A stretch of DNA of 64,000 bases, from contig OZ014417.1 in the NCBI GenBank assembly GCA_963965975.1, positions 6,615,821 to 6,679,820 on the forward strand. The letters are read 5' to 3'. The position numbers and the translations under genes are program-made. The stretch is from Xestospongia bergquistia (Eukaryota > Porifera > Demospongiae > Haplosclerida > Petrosiidae). Positions 51,301 through 62,971 of this stretch are shown here, piece after piece (positions within the stretch are counted from its first letter, which is position 1; every line of letters begins with the position of its first letter). The notes under the pieces are model-generated. The model saw only the letters and a program-made list of their open reading frames with translations. It was not told the origin of the DNA and searched no databases.

Positions 51301-54300
51301 GATATCAAATGGAACATATACATGTATAGAGGAAAATAGAAAGAGGTAAAGTATTTATGTATTACTTATTATTAGATTATAGTGCTAACAATATAAGACA
51401 TGATGTTGCTTCAGGTATACCTCTATGGAATTACTATTGTTTACCTGCTATTGATATTTAGTTGTATACTATCATTATCAGTGACAATGTTTATATCATC
51501 ATTCTTGTATATCATATTGTGTAACTAGTCATAATACCCTCTGTTAACTGGGTCTCAACCTTTCAATATTCAGTTGAGACATACCACAAATTACATTTGA
51601 TATAATTTGTAATGTTAAATGTTGTTAAAAATATTGTATAGCCAAATTATCTGAAATTCCTATTACAATTATATAAGTTATTGTAATCACTTCCTGTCAC
51701 AGTATTTAATACTAAACCTTCATTTTTTGTGAATTGATGCTTCATAAATTTTGAATACCATCTATTGATATTAACTAATAAGTCTGTGGATAATTTTGAC
51801 AATAATTAAATCTCTTTAAAATGATCACAGTCCCTAGTCAAGTTTAAACTCTTGCAAATTTGACCATTTTATTAACTCTCTAGGTAAATGCTTTGAAGCA
51901 CAATTGATGACAGTCATATTATAGTTGGTTAATACCATATTAATTGGAACAACTGTCATGACTTGTAACATTAAGTGAAGTGTAATTAATAATATAGTTT
52001 TTGTCAGAAACACAATGGTCTAGTGAATTTATATTTAATTAACAATGGTATTTAATATTTATTTGATAGATGCCTATAAGAGAGCTCTAGCCAAAGGAGA
52101 AATGGATGTTGTATATGGACGTCTTATGTTACTTGGTTCAGCAGGGGTAGGGAAAAGTAGCTTAAAGCGATCATTGATGAAGTTATCATGGCAACCTCAC
52201 ACTACCAGTACAATTATATCTGATGTCAGCTGTGTTCGACCATTTGGACATGAGTGGTATGCTATGAGCCTGGAAGATACTGACGACAAATGGAGAGAAG
52301 TAACCTTTGAAGACGAGATAGAAGAAATGGCACAATTACTTGCTAGAGTATATAAAGATTGTTCCAGTCGCAGATCTGTGCTCAATACAGTGGCAGCCTC
52401 AGCACTCTACCCTATAGCTGCTATGATGAGCACTTCATCCTTGTCTTCACAGCTAGTTCAAGATATAGAGACCACTAAAGTCAATAAAATTCTTTCAAAA
52501 GCTATAGCTCGTTCAAAACGTATATCCACAGATGATGTTAGCAGTATTAAACCTCAGCCATTTTTGCACATCTGGGATTGTGGTGGTCAGCCTGTTTTTC
52601 TAGAAATTCTCCCTGCCTTCCTGACTCCTCGTACGTTATTCCTCCTCCTGTTTGATGCTTCTAAGGATTTGAATGAAATGTGGCAGTCGGTGCAGAATAT
52701 TGAGGGAAGGCATATTCTTGGTGAGAAGGAAAACATCAGCACACTTGACCTGATGCTCAACTGGATGGCTAACATTCATGGTCACCTCATTCGTCGTGAG
52801 AGAGAAGGTAGTCTTTGTGAATACCCTCGTATGTACTGTATTGGTAGTCATGGTGATATTTTAAAGACCGATGAGAAGAAGAAAGCAGTTGTAGATGAGC
52901 TGGAGTCCAACTACAAAGGTAAAGCATTTATGGAACTTGTTAAAGAAACTTTGATCATCGACAACACCACTTCTGGTAAAGGAAAACATGAAGATCCTAA
53001 TCTCATTAAACTGCGTAGAGCTATTTGTCAGTTTACATATGAAAAGCTCATTGTCAAGACTCCAGTTAGTTGGGTTCTCTTTCGCAAAATAATCCAATTG
53101 TTTGATAATAATGTAATTGATCTTAAAGAAGCTCATGCTATTGGAGTAGCTTGTAAAATACCTCATGATGATGTTCCAAAGGTTCTCCTGTTTTATCATG
53201 ATCTAGGAGTAGTGCTGTTCTATCCCCACATTACTGGTTTAAGAAATAAAGTTATAATTAATCCAAAATGGTTTGTGGAAACACTTGGAAAGGTGTTCAC
53301 ACTAGATGGACAAGCTGATGGACAAACCAGACTAATGTGGACATTACTACAGGAAAAGGGCATTCTAGTACAACCATTTTATATGTATCTTTGGAAAGAA
53401 TGTAGGGCAGACCTTAGTCCAGAAGCAATAATTGAACTTTTAGTTCATTTTCGTCTTGCTGCTAAAGTTACTACTAAAGAATATTATGATCGAACAGTCA
53501 AGCAGTATTTTTTGCCAGCCACACTTCCAACTTTCAAAGGTGATCCCAACGAAGCTCTACCTGGTTATCATCTTCAAGCTACCCCACTACATATCACTTT
53601 TAGCACAAAGTTTGTACCTCCTGGTTTCTTCACACGTTTCATCACCTCCCTTGCCAGTAATCCATCTTGTGAGCTTATGTTTAAATGTGGTATATATCGT
53701 AATCGTGTCACCTTTATATATCACAAATCAGATGATCACATCACACTCACTGATCTCCACTATGCTATACAAGTTGATGTATTACGATATGCTCCATCTA
53801 ACTTCGACATTCCATCATTTGATACAATATGCCAAGAGCTATTGAGTGATCTTAAAAGTTATGGAGATCTTGTTGAACAAACTCTTACAGGTCATTGGGG
53901 AATGATGAATGAATCTACTCAATCTGTCTCTATGGAGAGGGAATTTCGATATGTATGTAGATCAAAAGAATGTGATCAATCTGAGGTTCATTACTTCAAT
54001 ATATCAGTAGATAATTCTTCTATTCACTGTGAAAAGAGTATGTTTGGGTCATATCGTAGACCTACTACTGAGGAAAGGGTCTGGTTTAAAGGATGGAACA
54101 TACCAGAAGAGGTAAACTTTAGGAGAATACATTAAAATGTCTCAATATATATTTTTTATAGGTAGTGTCTCTTGAATCATCATCACCTCCTGTAACCATG
54201 GTGTCAAGTGCTACTGGTCAAATTTGTCAGCAAGAGTCTCTTGAAAGTGCAATAGGTAAGTCAGATCATCATGTATATGAATTGTTATGTAACTTGTGAT

Positions 54301-54720
54301 AATTACATGTACATAATGTTTTGTGGTCTTTATTAGTTTGAATATCTATATAGTCGTCATCTTACATAGTTAATACATATTATATTTATTATAGATATTT
54401 CTAGTATTCTATCAAAAGTTCCTACTGGTAAAGATGTCCTCTCATTGCTCATTCCTATTATGAATCAGTGGTATATTATTGGTGGTGCTTTAGACGTTAG
54501 TCCTGGTAAGCTCAATAGTTTAGATCAAAGCCAGGATCCAGTCAAGACAAAGCTTTTCAAAGTCATTACATATTGGCTGGAGGAAAAAGCTAGTGCAGCT
54601 ACTTGGGGAGAGCTGCTTGAAGCTGTTGAAGGTGTCATTGTGGAAAGTCGTCAAACTGGTGAGAGTATTCGTGAATTTCTAAGAAAACCAGATATTTATG
54701 CTAAATATTCTAGTAAATGA
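42397..54720 (+). CDS. Candidate microexon-array gene encoding a ROC-COR GTPase with Death domain
   Basis: Proposed exons: 42397-42426 (MAERNERPNL, phase 0, donor GTAAGT); about 43 array triplets (42770 to 50400); 51330-51345 (RKIER+G); 52070-54111 (ROC-COR core); 54162-54255; 54395-54720 (Death domain). With all triplets the coding length is 2,637 bases, a whole number of codons (878 residues), and it stays in frame if any triplets are skipped. The array would add an acidic stretch rich in Glu (18), Ala (8), Tyr (6) and Leu (4). The overall plan parallels the 21726-32368 locus: first exon or ATG, array, a short exon ending GAGAG or GAAGAG before GTAAA, then the effector domains. Alternatives: array triplets absent from mRNA, or a transcript starting at ATG 52045. 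The 16-base exon is the weakest part. Confidence 0.5.
42540..50570 (+). repeat. Array B: about 43 tandem intron-like units of about 181 bp with 3-nt inserts
   Basis: Unit: GTAAGTATGTACAATGTCAA ... TCATTGTCACAACTATTTATAG + NNN. Triplet starts: GAG 42951, 43499, 43683, 44052, 44603, 44784, 45148, 45870, 46231, 46953, 47497, 47679, 47863, 48044, 48585, 48950, 49311, 49491; GCG 44233, 46411, 47133, 47315, 48765, 49855, 50036, 50398; TAT 46051, 46593, 46773, 48225, 48405, 49131; CTG 45328, 45509, 49673, 50217; AGG 43314, 45689; AGT 42770; GGG 43132; AAG 43866; GAT 44418; ATA 44967. TAT always follows CATAG rather than TATAG. The first unit (about 42585-42600) has lost its splice sites; 45689 has donor GTTAGT. 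Each unit also has a mid-unit AATTACAG. Edge similarity to array A suggests common origin. Confidence 0.95.
50659..51134. mobile_element. Degraded copy of the GC-palindrome repeat family
   Basis: Opens CTCTCAGCGTAGGCATGGTG, followed by GTGTGTCTGTCTGTTA, and closes GCAAGGGTTTTGCACTTTAGTGCTTTT, paralleling both ends of 38910-39432. The interior is diverged. It lies in the intron between array B and the 16-base exon. Confidence 0.5.
52070..54111 (+). CDS. ROC-COR (Roco-type) GTPase core exon
   Basis: Large exon (about 680 residues). It opens DAYKRALAKGEMDVVYGRLM, then the P-loop LLGSAGVGKSSLKRSLM, a switch/G3 stretch IWDCGGQPVFLEILPAFL, then LFLLLFDASKDL and YCIGSHGD in the position of the base-recognition motif. 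After the G domain a COR-like region follows: VLFRKIIQL, VPKVLLFYHDLGVVLFYP, a NKVIINPKWFVETLGKVF block and an LSPEAIIELLVHF block. A less recognisable C-terminal part (about 500-680) ends NIPEE. Roco proteins are dimeric GTP-dependent switches; Death-domain-bearing forms are known in animals. Acceptor GATAG at 52065-52069; an in-frame ATG at 52045 permits an alternative start inside the intron. Confidence 0.85.
54395..54720 (+). CDS. Death-domain exon of the ROC-COR locus
   Basis: Last exon, phase 1, reached through a small linker exon (54162-54255) rich in Ser and Gln. Reads DISSILSKVPTGKDVLSLLI, then QWYIIGGALDVSPGKLNSLD, VITYWLEEKASAATWGELLE, ending REFLRKPDIYAKYSSK. It is clearly paralogous to the domain at 32040-32368, including the same first-helix position right after the splice junction. 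The stop is TGA at 54718-54720. Confidence 0.88.
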
Positions 54721-55125
54721 GTTGATTGTTTTTGTTGCACACAAATACATTAATTTTTAGAACTTGTACACATTCTTTAAATTGTTCTACATAACATTGA
54801 ATTTTGATAATAACTTTGTCTTCTTAGTTTTAATTTTAACTTTAATATGTCTTGAGTTTGTATTAAAATGTTAGTATATCTACATGAAGTTTTATTAATG
54901 ATTTCTACTTTCTAGTCAACATACATGATACATTATTTGGTCTTATAGTTACATACATTGTGTCATATATTATAGTCTTGTCCAGCTTTGTCATAATACT
55001 ACAGTTGTTTATATCACATATTGGACCAGACAAGTCATAATCTACACCCACACTTTGTGTTAGTTTAAAAGAATAGCAATCTCTAGTCTCAGTTTACTAG
55101 TATTTAGCTTGTACATCAAGTAACA
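54721..55125. other. Intergenic spacer
   Basis: About 400 bp of AT-rich sequence holding the 3' flank of the ROC-COR locus and the promoter of the Reeler gene. No other feature is seen. Confidence 0.5.
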
Positions 55126-58043
55126 ATGACGTTAAACTACTTTACTGTTCTAGTTCTTACAATATTATTGATAAAGACTAGTAATGCATTCAGTAGTGGA
55201 GCTCCTTCAGATGCATGCAGTACTATGCAACCAAGTCATGGAACTAATGTACCTAGTGATTGTGGACCTAATTGTCCATTTAATGTGGCAGTAACTAATA
55301 TTGGTGGACAACCAGTTCAAGGCAATGTTGATTATCGATGTGGACAAGTACATACAAGTAAGTAAAATGACTATATTGTGTTTTGTACCAGTACATTAAA
55401 GGAAGTGATTGACTAACATAGTTACTAACAGAGTTAATATTATATTAATTCATTGTTGTACTCTGTTGATACAGTGAAAAATACCTACTAACATCATTAG
55501 AAGATATTGAATTATATTATTTTAATATCTTGACATCTTTCTCTTTTAGTTGTAGTATCTACTGATGATCCATCAGTTCAATTTCGTGGCTCCATGTTAG
55601 AAATACGAGAGACCACTAATACTTTTGATAACCAGTCACCATTTGCTGGTCAATTCATGGACTTTGGAGTATCACAAGCTGGTACATGTCCTGGTGTTGG
55701 ACCTGTAAGTAGTTTATAGAATTATATGGTTTATATGGTTTGTAATATATAGTATGTACACATTGTTGTATTACATGATATCTTTCTAAGTAGTATATTA
55801 TAAAGATACAATAATTATATTGATATTCTGTGTTTTTGGACCATGTTACTTGTTGAAGATTTGTCAGGTCAAAACAACAATTTTACTCTCAATAATAAAC
55901 CTGATTGATCTCTACAGCAAAATAATGTCTATATTAAATGCATGATGTATTTACAGTAACAAATATACTTTGTTTAATATTAATAACTATATAACATAGT
56001 TGTGTCAGGCCATCATGATAGTCTAGTTATAATGTAACATTATGTTTTAGGGTGCTTATGGTACACACACTGAGAACAGTGATAAGACTTCTCTTGCTTT
56101 TCAATGGTTAGCACCTTCTAATGGTAATGCTCCTTCATCAGTGACTATATGGTAAGGTCTTCATAATACATCATTATACTGTGCTCTAATCTTGTTAGGT
56201 TCACTGTGTGTAGAATGTTTACTTTATATCATGTTACACTGAGAGGTCCTGATCTTGTAAGTAAAATATCTCGTCATTTTATGTCATATATATGTAATAT
56301 GTATACAGACACCAGACCCAGTGTTTTGTGATACTGCTACTACATCAACTACCCCACCAACAACTACCCCGCCAACTACCTCACCCACTACCCCACCAAC
56401 TACTCCACCCACCACCCCGCCAACTACTCCACCAACTACTCCACCAACTACCCCACCAACTACTCCACCCACCACCCCGCCAACTACTCCACCAACTACT
56501 CCACCCACCACCCCGCCAAATACTCCACCAACTACCCCGCCAACTACTCCACCCACCACCCCGCCAACTACTCCACCCACCACCCCGCCAACTACTCCAC
56601 CAACTACTCCACCCACCACCCCGCCAACTACTCCACCCACCACCCCGCCAACTACTCCACCAACTACTCCACCAACTACCCCACCAACTACTCCACCCAC
56701 CACCCCGCCAACTACTCCACCCACTACTCCACCCACTACCCCACCAACTACTCCACCAACTACTCCACCCACTACATCTACACAACCTACATTACCATCA
56801 AGTAAAATACATTAAATGTATCAATTTATTTTTTTATTATTTATTGTTAACAGAACGACCTAAGAAATTCAAAATTTCTTTAGTCAGGGATTCTCCAATA
56901 ATTAGAGGTAACAGTGTACTTGTTTATATCAAGACATCACATAGGAGTATTAAACTGTCCTGTAAAATAACTAGTAGAAAATGGAGAGATTGTAAGTTAT
57001 ATCTATTACATATAACATACAATATCAATGAACATGTACAGGTAGTTCTGGAGTTGTTATATTTTATGATCTTCCTTCACGCAATACACCTTATTATTTG
57101 AATATACGTGGTTATTCTTATTATGGATATGATGAATTTGACAGGATTTTTTGGATTGGTAAGTCATATTATGTGTTATTAATAACTATCATATTGTTGT
57201 GTCATATTTTTATTATCTTAGTTACATTAACTACATGAAGTGTCTGACATATGTTTAATATCTCTGTTTTCACATTACAGTTGAGACTGACCCTATAATG
57301 ATATAGTTATTATAGCTAATTATTACATGTGATATTATGATAATATGATATTTCTTTCATAGGTAAACCACTGTTCTGTGCTGTTGGCTTTATCAATAAT
57401 GGTCTTACAATTAATGGCTCTAATGCTATTGCTGAGTTTAAAGCTGTTGGTAATGCTATAGAGTCCCTACTGTGTCAACTAGATAATGAAGACTATTATC
57501 ACTGTAAGTCACTCATGATATATAATAATATCATATACATGTTTTGACATTTTACAAATACCCTGAGCTACTAGATTTAGATATATATCCTCATGTACTG
57601 ATAATCTATATTGTATACTAGTATATTGTATACTGGTATATTGTGTACTGGTATATTGTGTACTGATATATTGTGTACTGGTATATTTTATACTGGTATA
57701 TGGTGTACTGGTATATTGTATACTGGTATATTGTGTACTGGTATCTATGATAAAGGAAGTATCTAATTTAAAAGCCCAAGACCCTTTACTAATTACCATA
57801 AATGATGATAAGTGAGGCTTTATTAGGTTTATGGGTTCTAAACCATAAAACTAAATGTATTACCAACTTTGTCATATATTACATGTAATGTTCCCTTGTT
57901 CATATTATTTATCTCTCATGTATTAAGGTACCAGTCCTGTTACTATTGAGAATTTAAGTTCTGGTAAACACACATTTATCATAAAACCACAAGGAATGAG
58001 CTGTACCAGGAAAAGAGCTGTGGCCATCCGTTTCTATATCTGA
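55126..58043 (+). CDS. Secreted Reeler-domain protein with Thr/Pro mucin-like stalk, 9 exons
   Basis: Exons 55126-55357, 55550-55704, 56051-56151, 56199-56256, 56309-56801, 56854-56991, 57042-57158, 57363-57503, 57928-58043 join in frame to about 516 residues. There is a signal peptide (FTVLVLTILLIKTSNA, cleavage near residue 21). Then a Reeler domain (about 22-190) with GAPSDACSTMQPSHG, SVQFRGSMLEIRE, a CPGVG segment, LAFQWLAP and TLYHVTL. A (TTPP)n stalk of about 145 residues follows, likely O-glycosylated. The last 170 residues form an unrecognised Cys-containing domain (VRDSPIIRGNSVLVYIKTS ... CTRKRAVAIRFYI). There is no membrane span, so it is probably secreted. Reeler domains occur in reelin, spondins and insect defence proteins; role here unknown. 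Confidence 0.85.
56345..56775 (+). repeat. Coding minisatellite encoding (TTPP)n
   Basis: 12-base repeat of the type ACTACTCCACCA / ACCACCCCGCCA, about 36 units, in exon 5 of the Reeler gene. Synonymous third-position variants are mixed and one unit has Asn for Thr (56519-56521). Other frames, including poly-GVVG on the minus strand, are open only because of the repeat. Confidence 0.9.
57603..57745. repeat. TATACTGGTATATTG minisatellite in Reeler intron 8
   Basis: Roughly ten copies of a 15-base unit (GTATATTGTGTACTG and variants) in the intron before the last Reeler exon. Not coding. Confidence 0.85.
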
Positions 58044-58218
58044 AGAATATCATGTTCATCTATTTATATGTACAATTTGTTAGTTAAGTTATAAAGACAT
58101 AATTTATTTAAATAGCAAGGCCTTTACAAAATTAATTTATTTAATTATATTCAATACAATATATAGTGTAATAAAGATTAAAATGTCAGTTAAAAAGTTC
58201 TACTATTACTAAAATATT

Positions 58219-61200
58219 CTAATTATTAGGTAGAGCTAGTTCAGGTATGTTGTAGTAGAGATCAAGAGAACTAGGATTAGCTAGAGCTCCACGTTGTTTG
58301 ATGTCACTTCCTGAAATGATCTTCTTGACAGCTACCTCAACCTTCTTAGAATTAATAGTATACTGGAGAAAGAGAGAAAAAGACTTAACATAATGTAAAT
58401 AGTCAGTAATATAACAAAAGTTTTGTCTGCTATTAACACCAGCTATATTTATATCCATAGTTACCTGTAACAATGACTACTGTATTTTAACTATTACCAG
58501 TATATATTACTAAAGACAATACTTACTGGAATATCTTGAATCTTTAGTATGACAGCTGGAACATGTCGTGCTGACAGTTCACGTCTAATGACAGTCTTAA
58601 CTTTACTAACTAGCTCTGGAGTAAATCTAATCACAGCAATATAACAAGATGCTTTTTAAGTGTAGAGTGATACCTGTATCCATCTGCCATTTTCAAAAAG
58701 AGGATGACCCTTTCATCAGAGCCAGTAGATTGTCCTACACACACACTATCAGCAACTTCGTCAAATTTCTCCACTAGAAATAATACAAATGTAATATAAC
58801 ATGTCATGTATCATAATATGTATGTAAGTTATTGAGTACTAACAACAAGTTTGTGTTAGTTGTTGTTAATACTTACCAATATTGTAAATTTCAGCACTTC
58901 CAAATCGAACACCGTTAGGATTTAAAGTACCATCACTAAAAGACAATATACAGTGTATATTTACAATATATTCATTTTAGTGATTTTTCATTTGATGGTT
59001 TAACTGTCTCTCTACTCTATTTATAGTCCATCCATCAATCCATTTACTGATATACCTTCTTCCTAACATAACAATTCCTCCAGTTTTAGAGCTAATAGTA
59101 CAATAGTCACCATGTGCCCATACATCTATAATATACAGATATTGTAACTAGACAATATATTAGTCTAATATACAAGACACAACAAACAATTAATACATAC
59201 ATGACAACATTAAACAAATAACATATTAACTGTAGATCAATATCTAGTATAGTCTTTAAATAATACAACAATGTCATACATAATATATAACTTCTTATTC
59301 AACATGACCAATACTTGTGTAATATCAGTATTATCACATGTACATTGACCTCACAATAACTATAGTCAATATACTTTATCAGGAGTGCATGATAAAAAAG
59401 ATAAATAGAGAAGGAGTGTGAATCACCCACACATTAATGAAATAATTCAGTTGTGTTCCCACAATACTGAATATGCTATATTTAGACACAACATAAAGAT
59501 CTTAAAAGCAAGACACACTCCTTGTTACTAGTTTCATATTGTCACATGTACATCATGCTATGCTTTCCAGAAAGGTTTCTCAGGTTAGTGACACAAGTTC
59601 TGTCATATACTACACCAGATCAGTACATGGTCATCAAGACTTATAATTATAAACACAGACAAGATTATAACAAAGTCTACCATCATCTTATGTCCTTTCT
59701 TTTGTACTAGTCCTAATTTCATGCTTATTACAATAATATATGTAATGTTAATATTTAAGCATATTTTGTTTACTTAGTCACAAAATTAATAGCCTATTTA
59801 TTTGCCACATGGTGTCTAAATGAATATATCTGATACCATGAGAATGAAATCAAATTATTTCATTAATGTGTGGGCAATACACAATTCTTCCCTCTTACTT
59901 TTCATCATAATACTTCTGATATTATATTAAATATAACTTTACTGTACAAACTCAAAGTAGTACATAGAGGTTGTGATCTAGAAATTCTATTACCTTTGAA
60001 CATGGCAAAGTATGCTTTTTGATATTTAATGCCGTCTTCATCATTCCAGAAATGTGTTGGCATTGAAGGAAATGGTTTAGTACACACTAACTCACCACTC
60101 TCATCATATATAGGATCACCTATTGAAGGATATAACATATAATATCACAATATACACAATTAAAAAAGTCAAAACTACTACAAGACAGACTAATTGTCTA
60201 CAGAGACAAAAGATTAGTCTATTCTATCCACAAATGTGACTACATTGTTGTACAGTGTCACCACAATATAATATCATACTATACAATATTAACTGTGGTC
60301 TGTATAGTACAATAGTATAGAGTGACCTTACTAGTAACTGTGGTCTGTATAGTATAGAGTGACCTTACTAGTTACCATTAATAAGGTGACCTCAGTAAAA
60401 ACTAGCATTTTAATATCAGTATAAACTACCATCCACTTTATGTCAATACTAAACTGTCATTATTAAACTATGTTATATATTATTATGTTATATTCATACC
60501 ATCAAGATTCCAGCATTCAACTGCCATGCCTAAGTTCCTAGCTTGAAGTTCTCCTTTATAAACTGGTAGAGTAGGATTTTGTCCAGCGAAACATGAGATA
60601 ATATCAGTACCACCTGATAACAAGAACAACAGAGACAATTATTTGCTAAAACTTATGTCACATAAATATGTTATTGATATACTGATATTAATATATCACT
60701 GATGTCCTATTGGTATATTGTGTACTGCTTCAGTAACGAGGAATTCATAATAACCTCATCAAAAATTATCAGTTATTACAAAAAATGACATCATCATTAG
60801 CAGACACAAGTGATTGGGTACAAATTAACAATCCTTATCCCTTTGCCAATGGAAATTAATCTTAATTGAAACATGTCTTCCTGGGTACAGGTGCTTGTTG
60901 TAAAATTACTAATTGCTACCAAATACTTTAGAACAATAAAAATCATAGCAGAGGACATTGAATAGTCTTGACTGTCAATTTTTCCTTTAAGACACAAAAT
61001 ATTTTGCTTCAACAGAAAATTTATCTTTCTAGTTTCTTACTTTGCTGATGCTAAGTTGTAGATTATAATAACATTGTTTGTTTTCAGACTATTCTAACTG
61101 AAAATACAAATGTTCAAGAACCTCAGCTTTCACCAAATTCTGTCGTTCTTACTATGAACTCTCAAAATTTATCTCAAGTATTATTTCTTATAGAGGCAAT

Positions 61201-62929
61201 TCAAGATACTCATAATATGTCAATTGATGACATACTTCATATAATTACAATGAAAATTAAAGGTATTGGCTAACATGCTGTATGTCAATCAAATCTTGAT
61301 CATCAATTTATTATAAGATATGATTCAAAGGAGTCATATCATTAATTTATAATATGTCTATATTTAGAGTAAAAAACATTTTAAAAATGACGTATAGCTG
61401 ACAATGTCAGAAAAGAAGAAACAAGGTATGATGACCCACAGATATCGTAATCATAACATAACTAGTCCAATCTTAAACTTGAAGAAACTGTTAGATACAA
61501 CTGTAATATTAAATATTGCTATATCACTGTATACAGCATTTGATAGTATTAGTGTGTCCAAATTGGGATAAAGCCTATAAATCTAATACTAATACTGATA
61601 GTGAAATGTTTGAGTGTTTATTATGATTGTTTACTGTCATATTATATTGCCAATACCCAGGAGAAGTATAATTAAGAACAACAATTTGTCTATTTAGCTA
61701 ATTCTTTAACAACACATCATAACATAACAGCAAGTCTTATTAGCTGTAAAAAAACTCAGTGATGCCAAGTACGTGCTTAAATAAGCCTACAAGTCATTTT
61801 AATAGCTATTTAAAAGCATCATAGTGGTTGAATGTAGTGGCCATTTTTCGGGCCCATCCCCACATACAGTATTAATATGTATATATCCACAATATGGTTA
61901 CATAAAGATTAATACATGTAGATTATACCAGTAAGACAGGACTTACCAGATATTGAACCTAACAGAACATCTTCCTTTATTTTAGAGTAGACATATTCAT
62001 AACTCTGTGGTTTAAGAGGTGATCCAGTAGACAATATAGTATGAAGTGTGTCCAACTTATGAGTTAACACTATAAACAATAAGGAAAACATACACACTAA
62101 TAAAACACATCATTAAAAGTACATTAGCAGAGATACACATGTAGTATATTAATAATACATGTAATATTATAATGTAGAGCTGTATGGATCAATTTAGTAA
62201 ATGAAAATATCACATATTTATTTTGTAATCATTACTATGTTTGTTAAAAATGAAAGAGTACAATTATTAATAATTTCACTACATGATATCACAATAGAGC
62301 ATTGTACTATAATGAATGCAGAAACTATAAAACAAAATATAAAATGGAAAGTTAAATGTTCTATATGTGATCACTATCAGCTCATAACAAATGTTAATTG
62401 ATTCATTAGTTACAAATGTTAATTGATTCATTAGTTAATAAATATATTTGTAGTTAGACTTATTTGTCCTTTTCTTGCCACATGTTATAATCTAATAGGA
62501 TTACTGTCTCTACAGCTGATATCTTGTTATATACAACTGTTATACTTACTAGGTGTGATGTCTCTCTCTTCTAAAGCAGCCAGCCATCTTGCTCCAGTAC
62601 CAAGTATTGTAATGCTATATAATAAAGATTATGTACTTAGAATTGAAAAGATAACCAACTTTGCATAGAAAGTCAGAAACTCTTTAAGATATGATTGTTA
62701 TCATAAAATAAATTTCCATTCAAAGCACTTTATGTGACAAGCTAATTATTAAAAGCTCCACCCCCTACGCTATGAATAATTAATAACTTACCCAAATCTA
62801 TCCACACAGTCCCACAATACATTAGGTGAGGGTATAAATGGAGAACCATCATATAATACTATAGTAGCTCCTACTGCTAGAGCTGATACTAACCAATTCC
62901 ACATCATCCAACCAGTCTATGTGTGTGAG

Positions 62930-62971
<42 letters not shown>

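Noticed and set aside
56284-57101. Minus-strand poly-GVVG and alternative plus-frame Pro/Leu/His ORFs
   Set aside because: Alternate-frame readings of the TTPP minisatellite; only the frame that joins the Reeler exons is supported.
59522-59710. 62-residue plus-strand ORF in an AACS intron
   Set aside because: No acceptor, initiation context or family resemblance; consistent with chance.
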